The notes under the pieces were generated by a model. The model ran no database searches. It saw only the letters and a program-made list of their open reading frames with translations, and was not told where the DNA came from. Positions 25,803-35,605 of a stretch of DNA of 61,913 nt are shown here, piece by piece. Position 1 is the first letter of the stretch. Every line of letters starts with the position of its first letter. The translations under genes and the position numbers were made by a program. The stretch is from Gammaproteobacteria bacterium (GTDB lineage: Bacteria > Pseudomonadota > Gammaproteobacteria > Pseudomonadales > Azotimanducaceae): the NCBI GenBank assembly GCA_028821515.1, contig JAPPGA010000042.1, forward strand, positions 1 to 61,913, given 5' to 3'.

Positions 25803-28583
25803 ATGTTGGAGAAGACGAAAGTACTGTCCGCTCCCTGGCGTATCGTACCGGTTGTCGCGGCCATGCTGGTCAGCGGCACGGTGCTCGCCCAGGAAACGGA
25901 TGCGGAGGCTGCGGAGGATGATGACGGCATCGTCGAAGAGATCGTCGTGAGAGGCATCCGCGGCAGCATGCAGCAGTCGCTGGAACGCAAGAGAAACGCC
26001 GACCACTTTGTTGACGCGATTACCGCCGAAGACATCGGTGCGTTTCCGGACCAGAACCTGGCCGAAGCCCTGCAGCGGATCAGCGGCGTCGCCATCGACC
26101 GCAAGAGCGGCGAAGGCGCGTTCGTGAGCGTTCGCGGCCTTGGTCCCCAATTCGTGCAGGCGACGATTGCCGGGCGTGTCTCTGCGTCCAACGTCGCTCC
26201 AGGAAGCCACGACGGCAGGGGCAATTCGAACCCGAAATCCCGCGCGGTCGGCTTTCACGCATTCCAGTCCGGGCTGGTGCAGGCGGTGGAAATTCATAAG
26301 TCGCCACGTGCTGACCACGTCGAGGGCGGCCTCGGTGGATTCGTCGACATCCAGCCGCGCAAGCCCTTCGACATCGGCGAGCGGCGCGTTGCACTTTCCC
26401 TCGACACGACGCGAAACGAGTTGTCGAACGACACGGCACCCGGCGTATTCGCGCTTTTCAGCGATGTCCTGACCGACAACGTCGGCGTGATGGTTTCGGC
26501 GCAGTGGGACAACCGGGTCTTCCGGTCCGACTCCCTGCACCAGAACGGGTACATTCGTGATCCCCGGACCGTCAACGTCAACGGCGTGTCAATGACCGGC
26601 TACTCCCTGAATCACCTCAATGGCGTTTTGCATTACACGGACCGCGATCGCCTGAATGTTTCCGGATCCCTGCAGTTTCGACCCTCAGACCGCGTCGACC
26701 TGACTTTCGACGTGCTGCATGCCAGCAACGTGGCCGACGAGACCGAATACCTGCGGTCCATGCGGATATCGCAGGGGCTTGGCCGGCTCACCGACGCAGC
26801 GGTTACGGATGACAACGGAACCGGCATCTTCACCATGCTTTCCACCTCCGGCGCGGGCGCGTTCATCCAGCACGCCACCGAGACGGTCGAGAACGTGGCG
26901 GTGAACTACGGCGCCAACCTGCAGATCCAGGCCTCGGATCGCCTTTCCCTCAATTTCGACGTGGCGGTGTCCGATACGGAAGTTCCGATCGAGAACCGGG
27001 ACGCCCTGATGCGCAACACCCGCACCCAGATGACTTACCGCCAGAACGGCCCGGGCGCGGTTCCGTCGCTGACTTCGTCTGCGCCGTTGACCGACGTCAA
27101 CCATTGGAGCGTCGTGAAACAGTCTCGACAAGAGCACGTGGTCGATGATTCGAACGTCCAGTTCAGGGCCGACGCGACCTATGAGCTTGATGGCTGGTTC
27201 GACACGGTCCAGGCCGGTGTCCGGACCTACCGGCAGGAACGCCGTGACCGGGCGAGATACCTGAACAGCAGGGCTTTCATCAACAAGCCGATCACGGAGT
27301 TCGGCGGCGGTCTTCCGTTTCCGGCGGAGTCGGACTTCCTCGACGCGCTGGGCGCCGAGTTTCCTTCGCCTGTCCTGAGCCCTAACCTCCATGCGCTGCA
27401 GGAAACCTTCATTACCCGCGCCGACGAGATTCGGGCAGGGGGTGGCTTCAACACGGGAACCGGCAAGTCCCTGGACGAATACACGTCCGGCCGCTTCAAC
27501 GAGGACATCAATCACGAGGACGACGGCAACGCCGTCTACGCCATGGTCACGTTCAGCGGAGACCTGAACGGCACGCCGTACTCCGGCAATGTCGGGGTGC
27601 GCTACGTGGACAACAGCACCGGATCCGAGGGTCTGATCGTACAACCCCTCACGATCGATTATTCCGACCCAACGGCGCCAGAACTCATCCTGGCGGATCC
27701 GGCGTATCTCGAGGTGGGTCACGAGTACACCGAAGTTCTGCCTTCCCTGAATCTTCGATTCGATCCGCGTGACGATGTCGTTGTGCGGGTTGCCCTTGCA
27801 AAAGTGTTCAGCCGACCGGCGTTCCGGGAGCTGAATCCGAATGCCAGCGTGCAGCCAAACAACCGCACCATGTCGGGCGGCAACGGCCAGCTCAACCCGA
27901 CTGTCGGAACGCAGTTCGACCTGGCGCTGGAATGGTATTTCGCGGACTACTCGATCGCGTCCTTCGGCCTCTTCGCCAAGGACATAGAAGGGTTCGTGCA
28001 GAACGACATCGAACTGGTCCCCTTCCCGGGCGTGGTCGATCCGGAAACGAACCAGCCCCTGGTCCTGGAGGCCTTCAGACCGCTGAACACCGGAGAGTCC
28101 GGCCTGGTCGGCATGGAAATGGCGTTCCAGCGGACCATGGAAGGTCTGCTCCCAGCGCCGTTCGATGGGCTCGGCGTGATCGCCAATTACACCTACATCA
28201 ACTCCGGCGCTGACTTCGAGAGCGCGAAGACGATGGCCTCGTACAGCATTCCAGGGCTGTCCGAGAACACGATCAACTTCACCGTGTTCTACGAGAAGGG
28301 TCCTTGGAGCGGCAGGATCTCCTACAACTCCCGCGACGACTTCCTGGACAACATCGGGGTCGCCTGGCAACCACATCCCTACTTCGTCCACCCGTACAAG
28401 CAGTACGACGCGTCCTTCGGCTATGCGCCGAACGACAACTTCTCGTTCGCCCTGGAAGGGATCAACCTGACGGATGAGAGCGTTTTCTACTACAACCGGG
28501 TCGGATCGGGACAGCAGGACCACTTCTCGAGCGCGATCAACGCCGGGCGGCGGTTCCAGTTCGCCGTGCGGTACAAGCTGTAG
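25803..28583 (+). CDS. TonB-dependent receptor, first gene of the plus-strand catabolic operon
   Basis: This 926-residue receptor has a signal peptide ending VLAQ, a TonB box (EEIVVRGIRGS), a plug of the Xanthomonas-like type (FPDQNLAEALQRISGVAIDR, VSVRGLGPQFVQATIAGR) and a barrel ending FQFAVRYKL. The ATG at 25803 is preferred over longer frames because AAGGAGAG lies 7 bp ahead. Receptors of this type usually import large or bulky carbon sources. It is bracketed by two sister PhyH genes and followed by sulfatases, so its ligand is probably the sulfated substrate of the locus. A hairpin follows the stop. Confidence 0.94.
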   Translation: MLEKTKVLSAPWRIVPVVAAMLVSGTVLAQETDAEAAEDDDGIVEEIVVRGIRGSMQQSLERKRNADHFVDAITAEDIGAFPDQNLAEALQRISGVAIDRKSGEGAFVSVRGLGPQFVQATIAGRVSASNVAPGSHDGRGNSNPKSRAVGFHAFQSGLVQAVEIHKSPRADHVEGGLGGFVDIQPRKPFDIGERRVALSLDTTRNELSNDTAPGVFALFSDVLTDNVGVMVSAQWDNRVFRSDSLHQNGYIRDPRTVNVNGVSMTGYSLNHLNGVLHYTDRDRLNVSGSLQFRPSDRVDLTFDVLHASNVADETEYLRSMRISQGLGRLTDAAVTDDNGTGIFTMLSTSGAGAFIQHATETVENVAVNYGANLQIQASDRLSLNFDVAVSDTEVPIENRDALMRNTRTQMTYRQNGPGAVPSLTSSAPLTDVNHWSVVKQSRQEHVVDDSNVQFRADATYELDGWFDTVQAGVRTYRQERRDRARYLNSRAFINKPITEFGGGLPFPAESDFLDALGAEFPSPVLSPNLHALQETFITRADEIRAGGGFNTGTGKSLDEYTSGRFNEDINHEDDGNAVYAMVTFSGDLNGTPYSGNVGVRYVDNSTGSEGLIVQPLTIDYSDPTAPELILADPAYLEVGHEYTEVLPSLNLRFDPRDDVVVRVALAKVFSRPAFRELNPNASVQPNNRTMSGGNGQLNPTVGTQFDLALEWYFADYSIASFGLFAKDIEGFVQNDIELVPFPGVVDPETNQPLVLEAFRPLNTGESGLVGMEMAFQRTMEGLLPAPFDGLGVIANYTYINSGADFESAKTMASYSIPGLSENTINFTVFYEKGPWSGRISYNSRDDFLDNIGVAWQPHPYFVHPYKQYDASFGYAPNDNFSFALEGINLTDESVFYYNRVGSGQQDHFSSAINAGRRFQFAVRYKL

Positions 28584-28599
28584 CCCCCCTCTCCATTGC

Positions 28600-28626
28600 G
28601 ACATCGCCTCCTGGCGAGGCGGTGTC
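28600..28626 (+). terminator. Stem-loop after the TonB receptor
   Basis: GACATCGCCTC-CTGGC-GAGGCGGTGTC forms an 11-bp stem with one G-T wobble and a 5-nt loop, 16 bp past the receptor stop. No T-run follows, so it may terminate weakly or protect the receptor mRNA and let the downstream enzymes be made at a lower level. Confidence 0.5.
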
Positions 28627-28765
28627 GCCTGGAGTTCAGTTCGCCAGGCAAACGAACGGGGCAACCCGCACGGGTCCAGGCGAACATCGGTCCCCTGGTG
28701 ATTTCGCCCTACCTCTCACACAAGGCGATGTCATCAGGGGATTCGTCTTTTTGCGAGGAGCATGA

Positions 28766-29854
28766 ATGGGCCAGCAGCAGGAGTTTCGGGAACGGCCAGT
28801 GACCTTCGAGCGGCCGAACCACCACTTCGCATTCCTGGTCGCGCACGATGGCACCATGCTGGGCCTCGACGACGATGGCGCTCTTGCGCGGTATGACGAA
28901 GCGGATGATCGCGTCATCTGGGACCGGACACCGGGGGGCGTCAGGCATGTCGCCACCGGCAGGGCCTTCGCAGCCGAGATCGCCCGAGACACGTGCGCCC
29001 TGCCGGTCAATTCGGATGAGACCGTTTTCACGATCTCCCGCGGCCCGGAGAAACTGCCCTCCGAGTATCTCGAACACCTGAAGCGCGAGGGCTGGGTATG
29101 TCTCACCTGCATTCTGTCGCCGGACATCGTCGACGGGCTCCAGCGTGTCGCGGGTTCGGACCGCCACGAAGGCGTGCCGACGACAAGAGACATGCCGATG
29201 GTCTGCCAGCACAGCGCCGTGGGCCGGGCCATCTGCGAACCCGTCTCGCTCTGGCTCATAAGGCAATACGTAGGGACGCGGAACCTGCACCTTGGACATC
29301 CGCCGAACTGCAACTGCCTTGCGCCCTGGGACGGCAAGAGACCGGTCCAGGGCTGGCACTCCGACATCCCGTATATCCCTTCCGTGGGTGGAAACGTCGT
29401 CGCGGACCGAAAGGGGCCCATCAAGGCCGTCCAGCGCAACGTCTGCATATCCGACTTCAGCAAGCGCAACGGCGCCACGGCGTACAAGCTGGGCTCGCAC
29501 CTCGCGGATACGTTGCCACCGCCGGAGTGGAATCCGGGCCGTCATGGACCGGACCCTGCCGCGCGGCCGTATAGCGGTCCCGACGCCGACGTGATCGAGG
29601 CGCCCGCCGGCAGCATCGTCCTGTACGATGCCAGGACCTGGCACCGCGCCGGCTTCAACCACAGCGACCGCAAACGTGCCGCCATGCTGATGTCGTTCCA
29701 GACGGCGGACGTTAAGCCAAAGCGGGATACCCGGCCGGTCTGCGGGCGGCTGCACGAGAGCCCCGTCTACCAGGAACTCGATGCCAGGCAGCAGCGCGAG
29801 ATCACCGAGTTGATGATGAACCAGCCAGGCGACGATCCCCATGGCCAGCCGTAG
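28766..29854 (+). CDS. PhyH family dioxygenase with extra N-terminal module, paralogue group B
   Basis: This 362-residue sister of the PhyH at 24296 has an N-terminal beta-rich module (about 15-90: FLVAHDGTMLGLDDDGAL, then IWDRTPG) joined by GPEKLPSEYLEHL to the oxygenase domain. Iron ligands are His198-x-Asp200 (QGWHSDIPY) and His293 (RTWHRAGFN). GAGGAG lies 5 bp before the ATG. Its 3' end overlaps the first sulfatase by 14 bp, so translation is likely coupled and the two enzymes probably act on the same compound. Confidence 0.9.
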   Translation: MGQQQEFRERPVTFERPNHHFAFLVAHDGTMLGLDDDGALARYDEADDRVIWDRTPGGVRHVATGRAFAAEIARDTCALPVNSDETVFTISRGPEKLPSEYLEHLKREGWVCLTCILSPDIVDGLQRVAGSDRHEGVPTTRDMPMVCQHSAVGRAICEPVSLWLIRQYVGTRNLHLGHPPNCNCLAPWDGKRPVQGWHSDIPYIPSVGGNVVADRKGPIKAVQRNVCISDFSKRNGATAYKLGSHLADTLPPPEWNPGRHGPDPAARPYSGPDADVIEAPAGSIVLYDARTWHRAGFNHSDRKRAAMLMSFQTADVKPKRDTRPVCGRLHESPVYQELDARQQREITELMMNQPGDDPHGQP

Positions 29855-31286
29855 TCACGACCGACCGAATCTCCTGTTCCTGATGAGCGATGACCAGGGC
29901 GCGTGGGCCATGGGCTGCGCCGGCAACGCGGAAATCAGGTCGCCGAACCTGGACCGGCTGGCCCGGGAAGGGATCCGCTTCGACAATTTCTTCTGCACGT
30001 CGCCGGTCTGCTCCCCGGCCCGTGCGTCGATTCTGACCGGCAGGATTCCATCCCAACATGGAGTGCACGACGCCCTGATGTGGCAGTCGGACACGAGCAA
30101 GGCCGGACTCGACTGCGAGGTGCCGGCGGACCGCGTCCAATTCCTGCTCGGGATGCCGACCTACGCAGAACTGCTTAGCGATATGGGCTACGACACCTGC
30201 CTTTCAGGCAAGTGGCATCTCGGCGACGGCCTTGAGCCACGATGCGGTTTTGATACATGGAACCCCATGCCCTACGGCGGCACCAACTATTTCAACGTGC
30301 CCGTCGTGGCAGACGGTCACATCGACAAGCATGCAACCTATGCAACGGAGCTGTTCACCGACAACGCGCTGAAGTTCCTTGGGGAACAGGCGGGCGAGGA
30401 ACGGCCGTTCTGCCTCGCCGTCCACTACACGGCACCGCACAAGCCCTGGGGACGCGAACACCATCCGCGGTCGTTGTGGGACGATTACTACGACCGCTGC
30501 CCCTTCGACTCGGTCCCGGGCCCGGACGAACCTTTACCGGTCGGCTTCCACGCTGGTCCTGTCGATGCCGAAACGCGAAAGCAGCATCTTGCGGGCTACT
30601 TCGCCGCGATCGAAGGGATGGACCGGCACGTTGGCCGGCTGCTGGACTGGCTCGAAGACCAGAGCTTAAGAAGTAATACGCTGGTCGTGTTCATGAGCGA
30701 CAACGGCATGAACATGGGCCATCACGGCCTCTACGGAAAGGGCAACGCGACCTGGCCGCAGAACATGTTCGACACCAGCGTCAAGGTGCCCTGCCTGATC
30801 AGCCGGCCGGGACATGTCCCGGAAAACCAGGTCAACACAGATCTCCTGAGTCAGTACGACTGGCTGCCGACGCTCATGGAATACACCGGCGCGGCCAAGC
30901 GCGTCCCCGGCGGGTTGCCCGGACGTTCGTTTTCACCGCTGCTCGACGACCGGCCCATCGGCGAGCGGAAGAGCATCTACGTATTCGACGAGTACGGACC
31001 CGTACGCATGATTCGCTCCGAGGAGTGGAAGCTGGTCTGGCGCTACCCCGCGGGAGCCCATGAACTCTACAATGTCGCGGAAGACCCGGAGGAACGTGTC
31101 AACCTGTTCGGCCGGCGCGGCCACGCCGGCCGCATTCGGGCCCTGCGCCGGGAACTCGACGACTGGTTCGCCAGCTACGTGGACCCCGAGCTCGATGGAT
31201 CCAGGCTTCCCGTTACCGGTCGCGGTCAGCTTGACCATGCGACGCGGGAAGGTGCCTTCGCCTATCGGTTTCCCTGGATCGACTAG
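29841..31286 (+). CDS. Sulfatase, Cys-type (formylglycine)
   Basis: This 481-residue type I sulfatase carries the signature C-x-P-x-R as Cys57-Ser-Pro-Ala-Arg61, where the Cys must be turned into formylglycine. Metal-binding residues lie in MSDDQG and in FMSDNGMNMGHHG, with SGKWHLGD and TAPHKPW as further active-site strands. No signal peptide is seen, so it should work in the cytoplasm after import. It overlaps the upstream PhyH and touches the downstream sulfatase. It resembles the choline-sulfatase/arylsulfatase group, but the substrate cannot be told. Confidence 0.93.
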   Translation: MASRSHDRPNLLFLMSDDQGAWAMGCAGNAEIRSPNLDRLAREGIRFDNFFCTSPVCSPARASILTGRIPSQHGVHDALMWQSDTSKAGLDCEVPADRVQFLLGMPTYAELLSDMGYDTCLSGKWHLGDGLEPRCGFDTWNPMPYGGTNYFNVPVVADGHIDKHATYATELFTDNALKFLGEQAGEERPFCLAVHYTAPHKPWGREHHPRSLWDDYYDRCPFDSVPGPDEPLPVGFHAGPVDAETRKQHLAGYFAAIEGMDRHVGRLLDWLEDQSLRSNTLVVFMSDNGMNMGHHGLYGKGNATWPQNMFDTSVKVPCLISRPGHVPENQVNTDLLSQYDWLPTLMEYTGAAKRVPGGLPGRSFSPLLDDRPIGERKSIYVFDEYGPVRMIRSEEWKLVWRYPAGAHELYNVAEDPEERVNLFGRRGHAGRIRALRRELDDWFASYVDPELDGSRLPVTGRGQLDHATREGAFAYRFPWID

Positions 31287-31306
31287 TGGCAACATCGGGA
31301 CGACAT

Positions 31307-33016
31307 ATGCAATCAGTGGCCAGAAAACCCAACGTTCTCTGGATCAGTTTTGAGGACTGCCTGCCGCTTTACGGTTGTTACGGCGACAAGATAGCGAGGA
31401 CGCCGGCGGTCGACCGGCTGGCATTAGAGGGGTGCATCTATCCCAATGCGTTCTCGACCGCCCCGATCTGCGCCCCGGCGCGGGCCGCCGTGATCACCGG
31501 GATGTATCCCACCAGCATCGGCGCCCACCATATGCGAACGACCCGGGGGAAGGCCTACGACGCACCGGTCCCCCACTACGCCAAGTGTCTTGGAGAGTAC
31601 TTCAGAGGAGAGGGTTACTACTGCACCAACAACGTCAAGACGGACTACCAGTTCGAACCGCCTTTTGCCGCCTGGGACGATTGCTCCAACACCGCCCACT
31701 GGAGAAACCGGCCAGATCCAGCGACGCCTTTTTTCGCTGTCTTCAACCCCGAATACACCCACGAGTCCGGCATGTGGGAGGAACAGCGCACATGGCCGTT
31801 CAACTACATCGTGCCGAGCCTGAAGGAAACCACCGATCCGGATTCCGTCGAGGTGCCGCCGTACTTTCCGGATACGCCCCGGGTCAGAAGTAGTATCGCC
31901 AGGAACTACGACAACATGGCCCTGTGCGACCAGGTCATGGAAGCGCTGCTCGGGCAGCTTGAGGAAGACGGCCTGGCCGACAACACCATTGTCGTGCACT
32001 GGAGTGATCACGGGCCGATGCCCAGGGGGAAGCGCCACCCCTATGACCAGGGCATACATTCGCCGATGATCATTCGCTGGCCGGGGGTGGTCGAGCCGGG
32101 CACGACCAGCGACAGGTTGGTGAGCACCGTTGACCTGGGTCCCACCATGCTCAGCGCCTGCGGAATCACCGTCCCGCCGCATATGCAGGGGCGGGCCTTT
32201 CTGGGCGCGCAGACGGCGCCCGAGAGGGAATACGTCCATGCATCGGTCGACCGTTCCGATGCCGACAACGACATGGTCAGGGCGGTCAGGGACAGGACCT
32301 ACAAGTACATCAAGAACTGCTTTCCAGAGAAGCCATACCTCCTATGGAATGCCTTCCGGAACCGGCATCCCATCATGCAGGAGTGGTACCGCTGCTGGAT
32401 GGAGGGCACGCTCAATGAGACGCAGTCGATCATGTTCGCTGAAAAACGGCCCGTAGAAGAGCTTTACGACACCCGGACCGACCCCTGGGAGGTTCACAAC
32501 CTCGCCGAAGATGATCGCTACCAAGAGGTGCTTGACCGCATGCGCGAAGAACTCGACACCTGGCAGGAAGAGACCCGGGATCTTGGTCTGCTCGATGAAA
32601 AGGTCATGAAGTCCATCCACTACCCGGATGGCGATAAACCGGTCTGCACGGAGGCCAGATGCCTGGTTTTTTCAGCCGACTCGTACGGGGAGGAACGGGC
32701 ACCGGATGCGTTCAGCCTGCCACGGCGACACCGGCTGCAACTGTTCAGCCCGACCCAGGGATGCAGCATCTGTTTCACCCTGGATCAGGGTGACCAGCGC
32801 TTGCATGGAAGCACGCCTCCGGCGACGGGGGAAGAACCGGCACTTCCGCACGCGTCAGCGGTCTTGGAAGCTCCCCCGGCTGAAGGCTCCTGGGAGTTGT
32901 ACAAGGCGCCTATCTGTCTGCCCGCCGGCAGCCATCGCCTCAGGACAGTGGTATCGAGGATCGGGTACCACGACAGCCTTGAGACGACATTTGAGATCAC
33001 GGTGATACAGGAGTAG
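31307..33016 (+). CDS. Sulfatase, Cys-type, with C-terminal extension
   Basis: This 569-residue sulfatase has Cys55-Ala-Pro-Ala-Arg59 as formylglycine site, metal residues in SFEDC and in WSDHGPMPRGKRHPYDQG, and the overall look of heparan-N-sulfatase-like enzymes. About 125 residues after the catalytic domain (from KPVCTEARCLVF on) form a beta-rich extension like the chitobiase C-terminal or fibronectin-like domain. No signal peptide. The ATG used has GGGA 7 bp upstream; a GTG at 31286 overlapping the previous stop is possible. A PhyH starts 5 bp after its stop. Confidence 0.91.
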   Translation: MQSVARKPNVLWISFEDCLPLYGCYGDKIARTPAVDRLALEGCIYPNAFSTAPICAPARAAVITGMYPTSIGAHHMRTTRGKAYDAPVPHYAKCLGEYFRGEGYYCTNNVKTDYQFEPPFAAWDDCSNTAHWRNRPDPATPFFAVFNPEYTHESGMWEEQRTWPFNYIVPSLKETTDPDSVEVPPYFPDTPRVRSSIARNYDNMALCDQVMEALLGQLEEDGLADNTIVVHWSDHGPMPRGKRHPYDQGIHSPMIIRWPGVVEPGTTSDRLVSTVDLGPTMLSACGITVPPHMQGRAFLGAQTAPEREYVHASVDRSDADNDMVRAVRDRTYKYIKNCFPEKPYLLWNAFRNRHPIMQEWYRCWMEGTLNETQSIMFAEKRPVEELYDTRTDPWEVHNLAEDDRYQEVLDRMREELDTWQEETRDLGLLDEKVMKSIHYPDGDKPVCTEARCLVFSADSYGEERAPDAFSLPRRHRLQLFSPTQGCSICFTLDQGDQRLHGSTPPATGEEPALPHASAVLEAPPAEGSWELYKAPICLPAGSHRLRTVVSRIGYHDSLETTFEITVIQE

Positions 33017-33021
33017 TCGAA

Positions 33022-33885
33022 ATGCCCAGCTTTATCAATCAGTTGCAAAAGGATGGCCTCGCGGGGCCGTTCGAGCTAGCCGACACGTCGATACTCGACG
33101 CGGTGTCCGAAGTGGCCATCGGACTACAGGCACTGCAACGGGCGCAGAATTCGCTGGCAACGCTGGCTGGACAGGAAGACGAACTCCGCCACACCACGCT
33201 GATCAACAGGCACATGGCGTTCACCGTGGTAAGGGACCTCTTTTTCGACGCCAACCTGCAGTCCGTCGTGTCCGACTGTTTCGGCAAGGACCTCGTGCTC
33301 TGGCAGACCAAGTTCTTTCCGAAGTACGCGGGTGTCGGAGAGAACCGGTGGCACCATGATCGCATCATCGAAAACGGCAATGACCCGATCAGGCTCTATG
33401 ACACCAGCAACCACTTCTCCTTTGTCGTGGCCCTGTCCGACCTCGGCATGGAACACGGCAGGATCGAGTACATAAGGGGATCGCATCTGCCCATCGACGG
33501 TTTCGACAGGGAGATGCCACGCCTGTTCGACGAGATGCCGGAGGTGGTCCATGAAAGGATCACTCCACTGACGTTCAGGAAAGGCGAGTTCGCGGTATTC
33601 CATTCCGCCTTGCTGCATCGCAGCCTGGCGTACGAACACAGCGAGGAGGACTGGCGCCCCGGCTACTTCGGCGCCCCCGACCCGGAGCTCCGAAGGGATG
33701 CCGACATACGGTCCGGGAGAATCTCGTTGGCCGCAAGGCTCGCCAGGAAGGGCACGGTCATCCCCGAAAGATGGGGCTCGAATCCGGCCGGGGCGGCGCA
33801 CGCCATCGCGGAGCCGGTCCCCTATTTCCAAGCCGTCGCGGACCAGGACCGCGGCAACAGGTCAGTTGTAATGACCTTCAACTAG
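33022..33885 (+). CDS. PhyH family dioxygenase, paralogue group A
   Basis: This 287-residue oxygenase is close to those at 41982 and 22714. The shared N-terminus (DGLAGPFELAD) is followed by iron ligands His111-x-Asp113 (RWHHDRIIENGN) and His199 (LLHRSLAYEH). Conserved strands DTSNHFSFV and GSHLPIDGFDR are common to the three paralogues. It begins 5 bp after the second sulfatase and is followed by the isomerase gene, all on the plus strand. A substrate shared with the sulfatases is inferred. Confidence 0.9.
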   Translation: MPSFINQLQKDGLAGPFELADTSILDAVSEVAIGLQALQRAQNSLATLAGQEDELRHTTLINRHMAFTVVRDLFFDANLQSVVSDCFGKDLVLWQTKFFPKYAGVGENRWHHDRIIENGNDPIRLYDTSNHFSFVVALSDLGMEHGRIEYIRGSHLPIDGFDREMPRLFDEMPEVVHERITPLTFRKGEFAVFHSALLHRSLAYEHSEEDWRPGYFGAPDPELRRDADIRSGRISLAARLARKGTVIPERWGSNPAGAAHAIAEPVPYFQAVADQDRGNRSVVMTFN

Positions 33886-33925
33886 CGCCACGCAAAGGCC
33901 ATACCAGGCAGGGGATCTCAACCCA

Positions 33926-33954
33926 TTGTCGCCTCCCGAAAGGCGGCTCGACAA
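33926..33954 (+). repeat. Hairpin in the leader of the isomerase gene
   Basis: TTGTCG and CGACAA form an outer 6-bp stem enclosing CCTCC/GGCGG (one mismatch) around a GAAA-containing loop. It lies 15 bp before the isomerase ATG, next to the ribosome site AAGGGA. It may be a processing or stability element inside the operon. Confidence 0.4.
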
Positions 33955-33968
33955 CCAAGGGACACATC

Positions 33969-34811
33969 ATGCAGGTAGGAATCATGTCGGGTCACTTCAA
34001 GCGACCCACCCTGGAGGAAGCACTCGATGCGATTCTCGGGCACGACATCCGTCATCTTCAATTCAACCCGGGGTCGGTAAACGTGGAGGGACCGCTGGCG
34101 GACAAGCTCGCGAAGGCGCCGATGGTCCGCGAGGAAACGGACAAGCGCGGCATGACGATCTCGGCGGTGGGCGGCCCCGCCAACATGGTGGCGCCCGATG
34201 AGGCCCAGCGCCAGCAGGCAATCGAGAAACTGAAGCTCCTGACATCCGCGTGCGGCCCCATGGGCACTTCGGTGATCGCGACGTGCACCGGGTCCCGGGA
34301 TCCCGACAGCATGTGGCGCAGGCATCCGGACAACGAGACGGAAGAAACCTGGCGGGTGTTGCACAATACGCTGGAACAGGTATTGCCGGTCGCGGAAGCG
34401 GCCGGTGTCGTCATCGCCTTCGAACCGGAGGTGAACAATGTCGTCAACACGGCGAAGAAGGCCCGGCGACTGATCGACGAGATGGGCTCGCCAAGTCTCG
34501 GCGTGGTCATGGATGCGTCAAACCTGTTCGGCGAAGGCGATCTGCCGCGCATGACGCAGATACTCGACGAAGCGTTCGAGCTGCTGGGCGACCACATCGC
34601 CATCGCACATGGCAAGGATCTCGATCGGGACGGCGATGCGGGCCACCTGGCGGCCGGAACCGGCAAACTGGACTATGCACACTACGTCGCGTTGCTCTGC
34701 GCCCTGCCCTTCGACGTGCCGGTCATTCTTCACGGGCTTAGCGAGGACCAGGTGGATGCCAGCGTCGCGATGCTGAGAGGCCACGCCGCAAGGCATCAGG
34801 CAGGCGCATGA
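33969..34811 (+). CDS. Sugar phosphate isomerase/epimerase-like TIM barrel
   Basis: This 280-residue protein of the xylose-isomerase-like TIM-barrel family (AP endonuclease 2 superfamily) has metal-binding strands IAFEPEVNN, LGVVMDASNLF and IAIAHGKDLDRDGD. Relatives isomerise or epimerise sugars and inositol derivatives or dehydrate keto-inositol. The ATG follows AAGGGA by 7 bp; upstream codons in the same frame overlap the PhyH gene and are not homologous. It is last in the plus-strand operon. Together with the Gfo/Idh/MocA protein of the other arm it suggests a sugar- or cyclitol-like moiety in the substrate. Confidence 0.85.
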   Translation: MQVGIMSGHFKRPTLEEALDAILGHDIRHLQFNPGSVNVEGPLADKLAKAPMVREETDKRGMTISAVGGPANMVAPDEAQRQQAIEKLKLLTSACGPMGTSVIATCTGSRDPDSMWRRHPDNETEETWRVLHNTLEQVLPVAEAAGVVIAFEPEVNNVVNTAKKARRLIDEMGSPSLGVVMDASNLFGEGDLPRMTQILDEAFELLGDHIAIAHGKDLDRDGDAGHLAAGTGKLDYAHYVALLCALPFDVPVILHGLSEDQVDASVAMLRGHAARHQAGA

Positions 34812-34837
34812 AGGCCGGGACGATAGACCATTTGGCG

Positions 34838-35605
34838 TTAGAGCAAATTCGCTTTCCGCAACTGACGCGAAACCCTGCGCGCGAGGTTGTCAAAACGGGG
34901 GATCTCGCCGGGGACATGTTCACCGAGTTCGCCCTCCCACCGATCGCGGTACTGATCTAGGCGCTCGGCATATCTCGCCGCAAACACATTCGGGTCGATA
35001 TTGCGATGCTTCGCCTTGGACCGAAATATCTCCGCAGCATCAACGATGTCGACGCCGCCCTCGGTCAGCAAAGCAGACAAGTCAAACAGATCCCTGCACT
35101 GCAGGCGTTGCAGGACGCAGCGGAGCTTCTCGCCGGCAATCTCCGGCAACGTGTAGACCGAGAGGGTCACATGGTCTGGTAGGTCGTCCCAGCGCGGCAA
35201 CAGTGCCTGTTGTTCGACGTTCAAAACCAATTCGTCGGCGGCGAGATCGAGCTTGAGTGTTCGTTCTCGTCCCAAAGGACCGACGTAACCAACTCTTGGC
35301 GGCTTATGGGCGGTGAGGTGCAATCCTTCAGTCGTACCGCCTGTGGCGGCAAGCGCTTCCTCAATGGTTGAGTAGGCATCTTCGACCGTACCAGCGACGA
35401 TAGAGAAATCGAGATCAGCCGAGTAGCGGTAGTCGTTGAAGTGGCAAAGTCGGAGTGCCGTGCCACCCTTGAAGACTAAGCCGGTGCTTCGCTCGAGACC
35501 GGCGAAACCGGCGACGATATGCGCCAGTACATAGTCCCGCTCGACCGTTCTGGCCGGCACGTCATCCCTTGCTGCTCGCCGGGTGATGTGCGCGCGGGTA
35601 ATCAC
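34838..35605 (-). CDS. abiEii: AbiEii-type nucleotidyltransferase toxin
   Basis: This 255-residue protein of the AbiEii/AbiGii toxin family has the nucleotidyltransferase motifs FKGGTALRL (Gly-Gly-Thr in place of Gly-Ser) and YSADLDFSI (Asp-x-Asp), with a later helix containing DLFDLSALL. AbiE systems are type IV toxin-antitoxins first known for phage abortive infection; related toxins modify tRNA. It overlaps the upstream antitoxin gene by ATGA. The pair lies on the opposite strand to the catabolic genes on both sides and looks like an insertion. Confidence 0.9.
   Translation of the reverse strand: MITRAHITRRAARDDVPARTVERDYVLAHIVAGFAGLERSTGLVFKGGTALRLCHFNDYRYSADLDFSIVAGTVEDAYSTIEEALAATGGTTEGLHLTAHKPPRVGYVGPLGRERTLKLDLAADELVLNVEQQALLPRWDDLPDHVTLSVYTLPEIAGEKLRCVLQRLQCRDLFDLSALLTEGGVDIVDAAEIFRSKAKHRNIDPNVFAARYAERLDQYRDRWEGELGEHVPGEIPRFDNLARRVSRQLRKANLL

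Noticed and set aside
26685-28664. Long minus-strand frame of 659 codons opposite the receptor at 25803
   Set aside because: Composition and lack of any motif mark it as an antisense shadow of the receptor gene.
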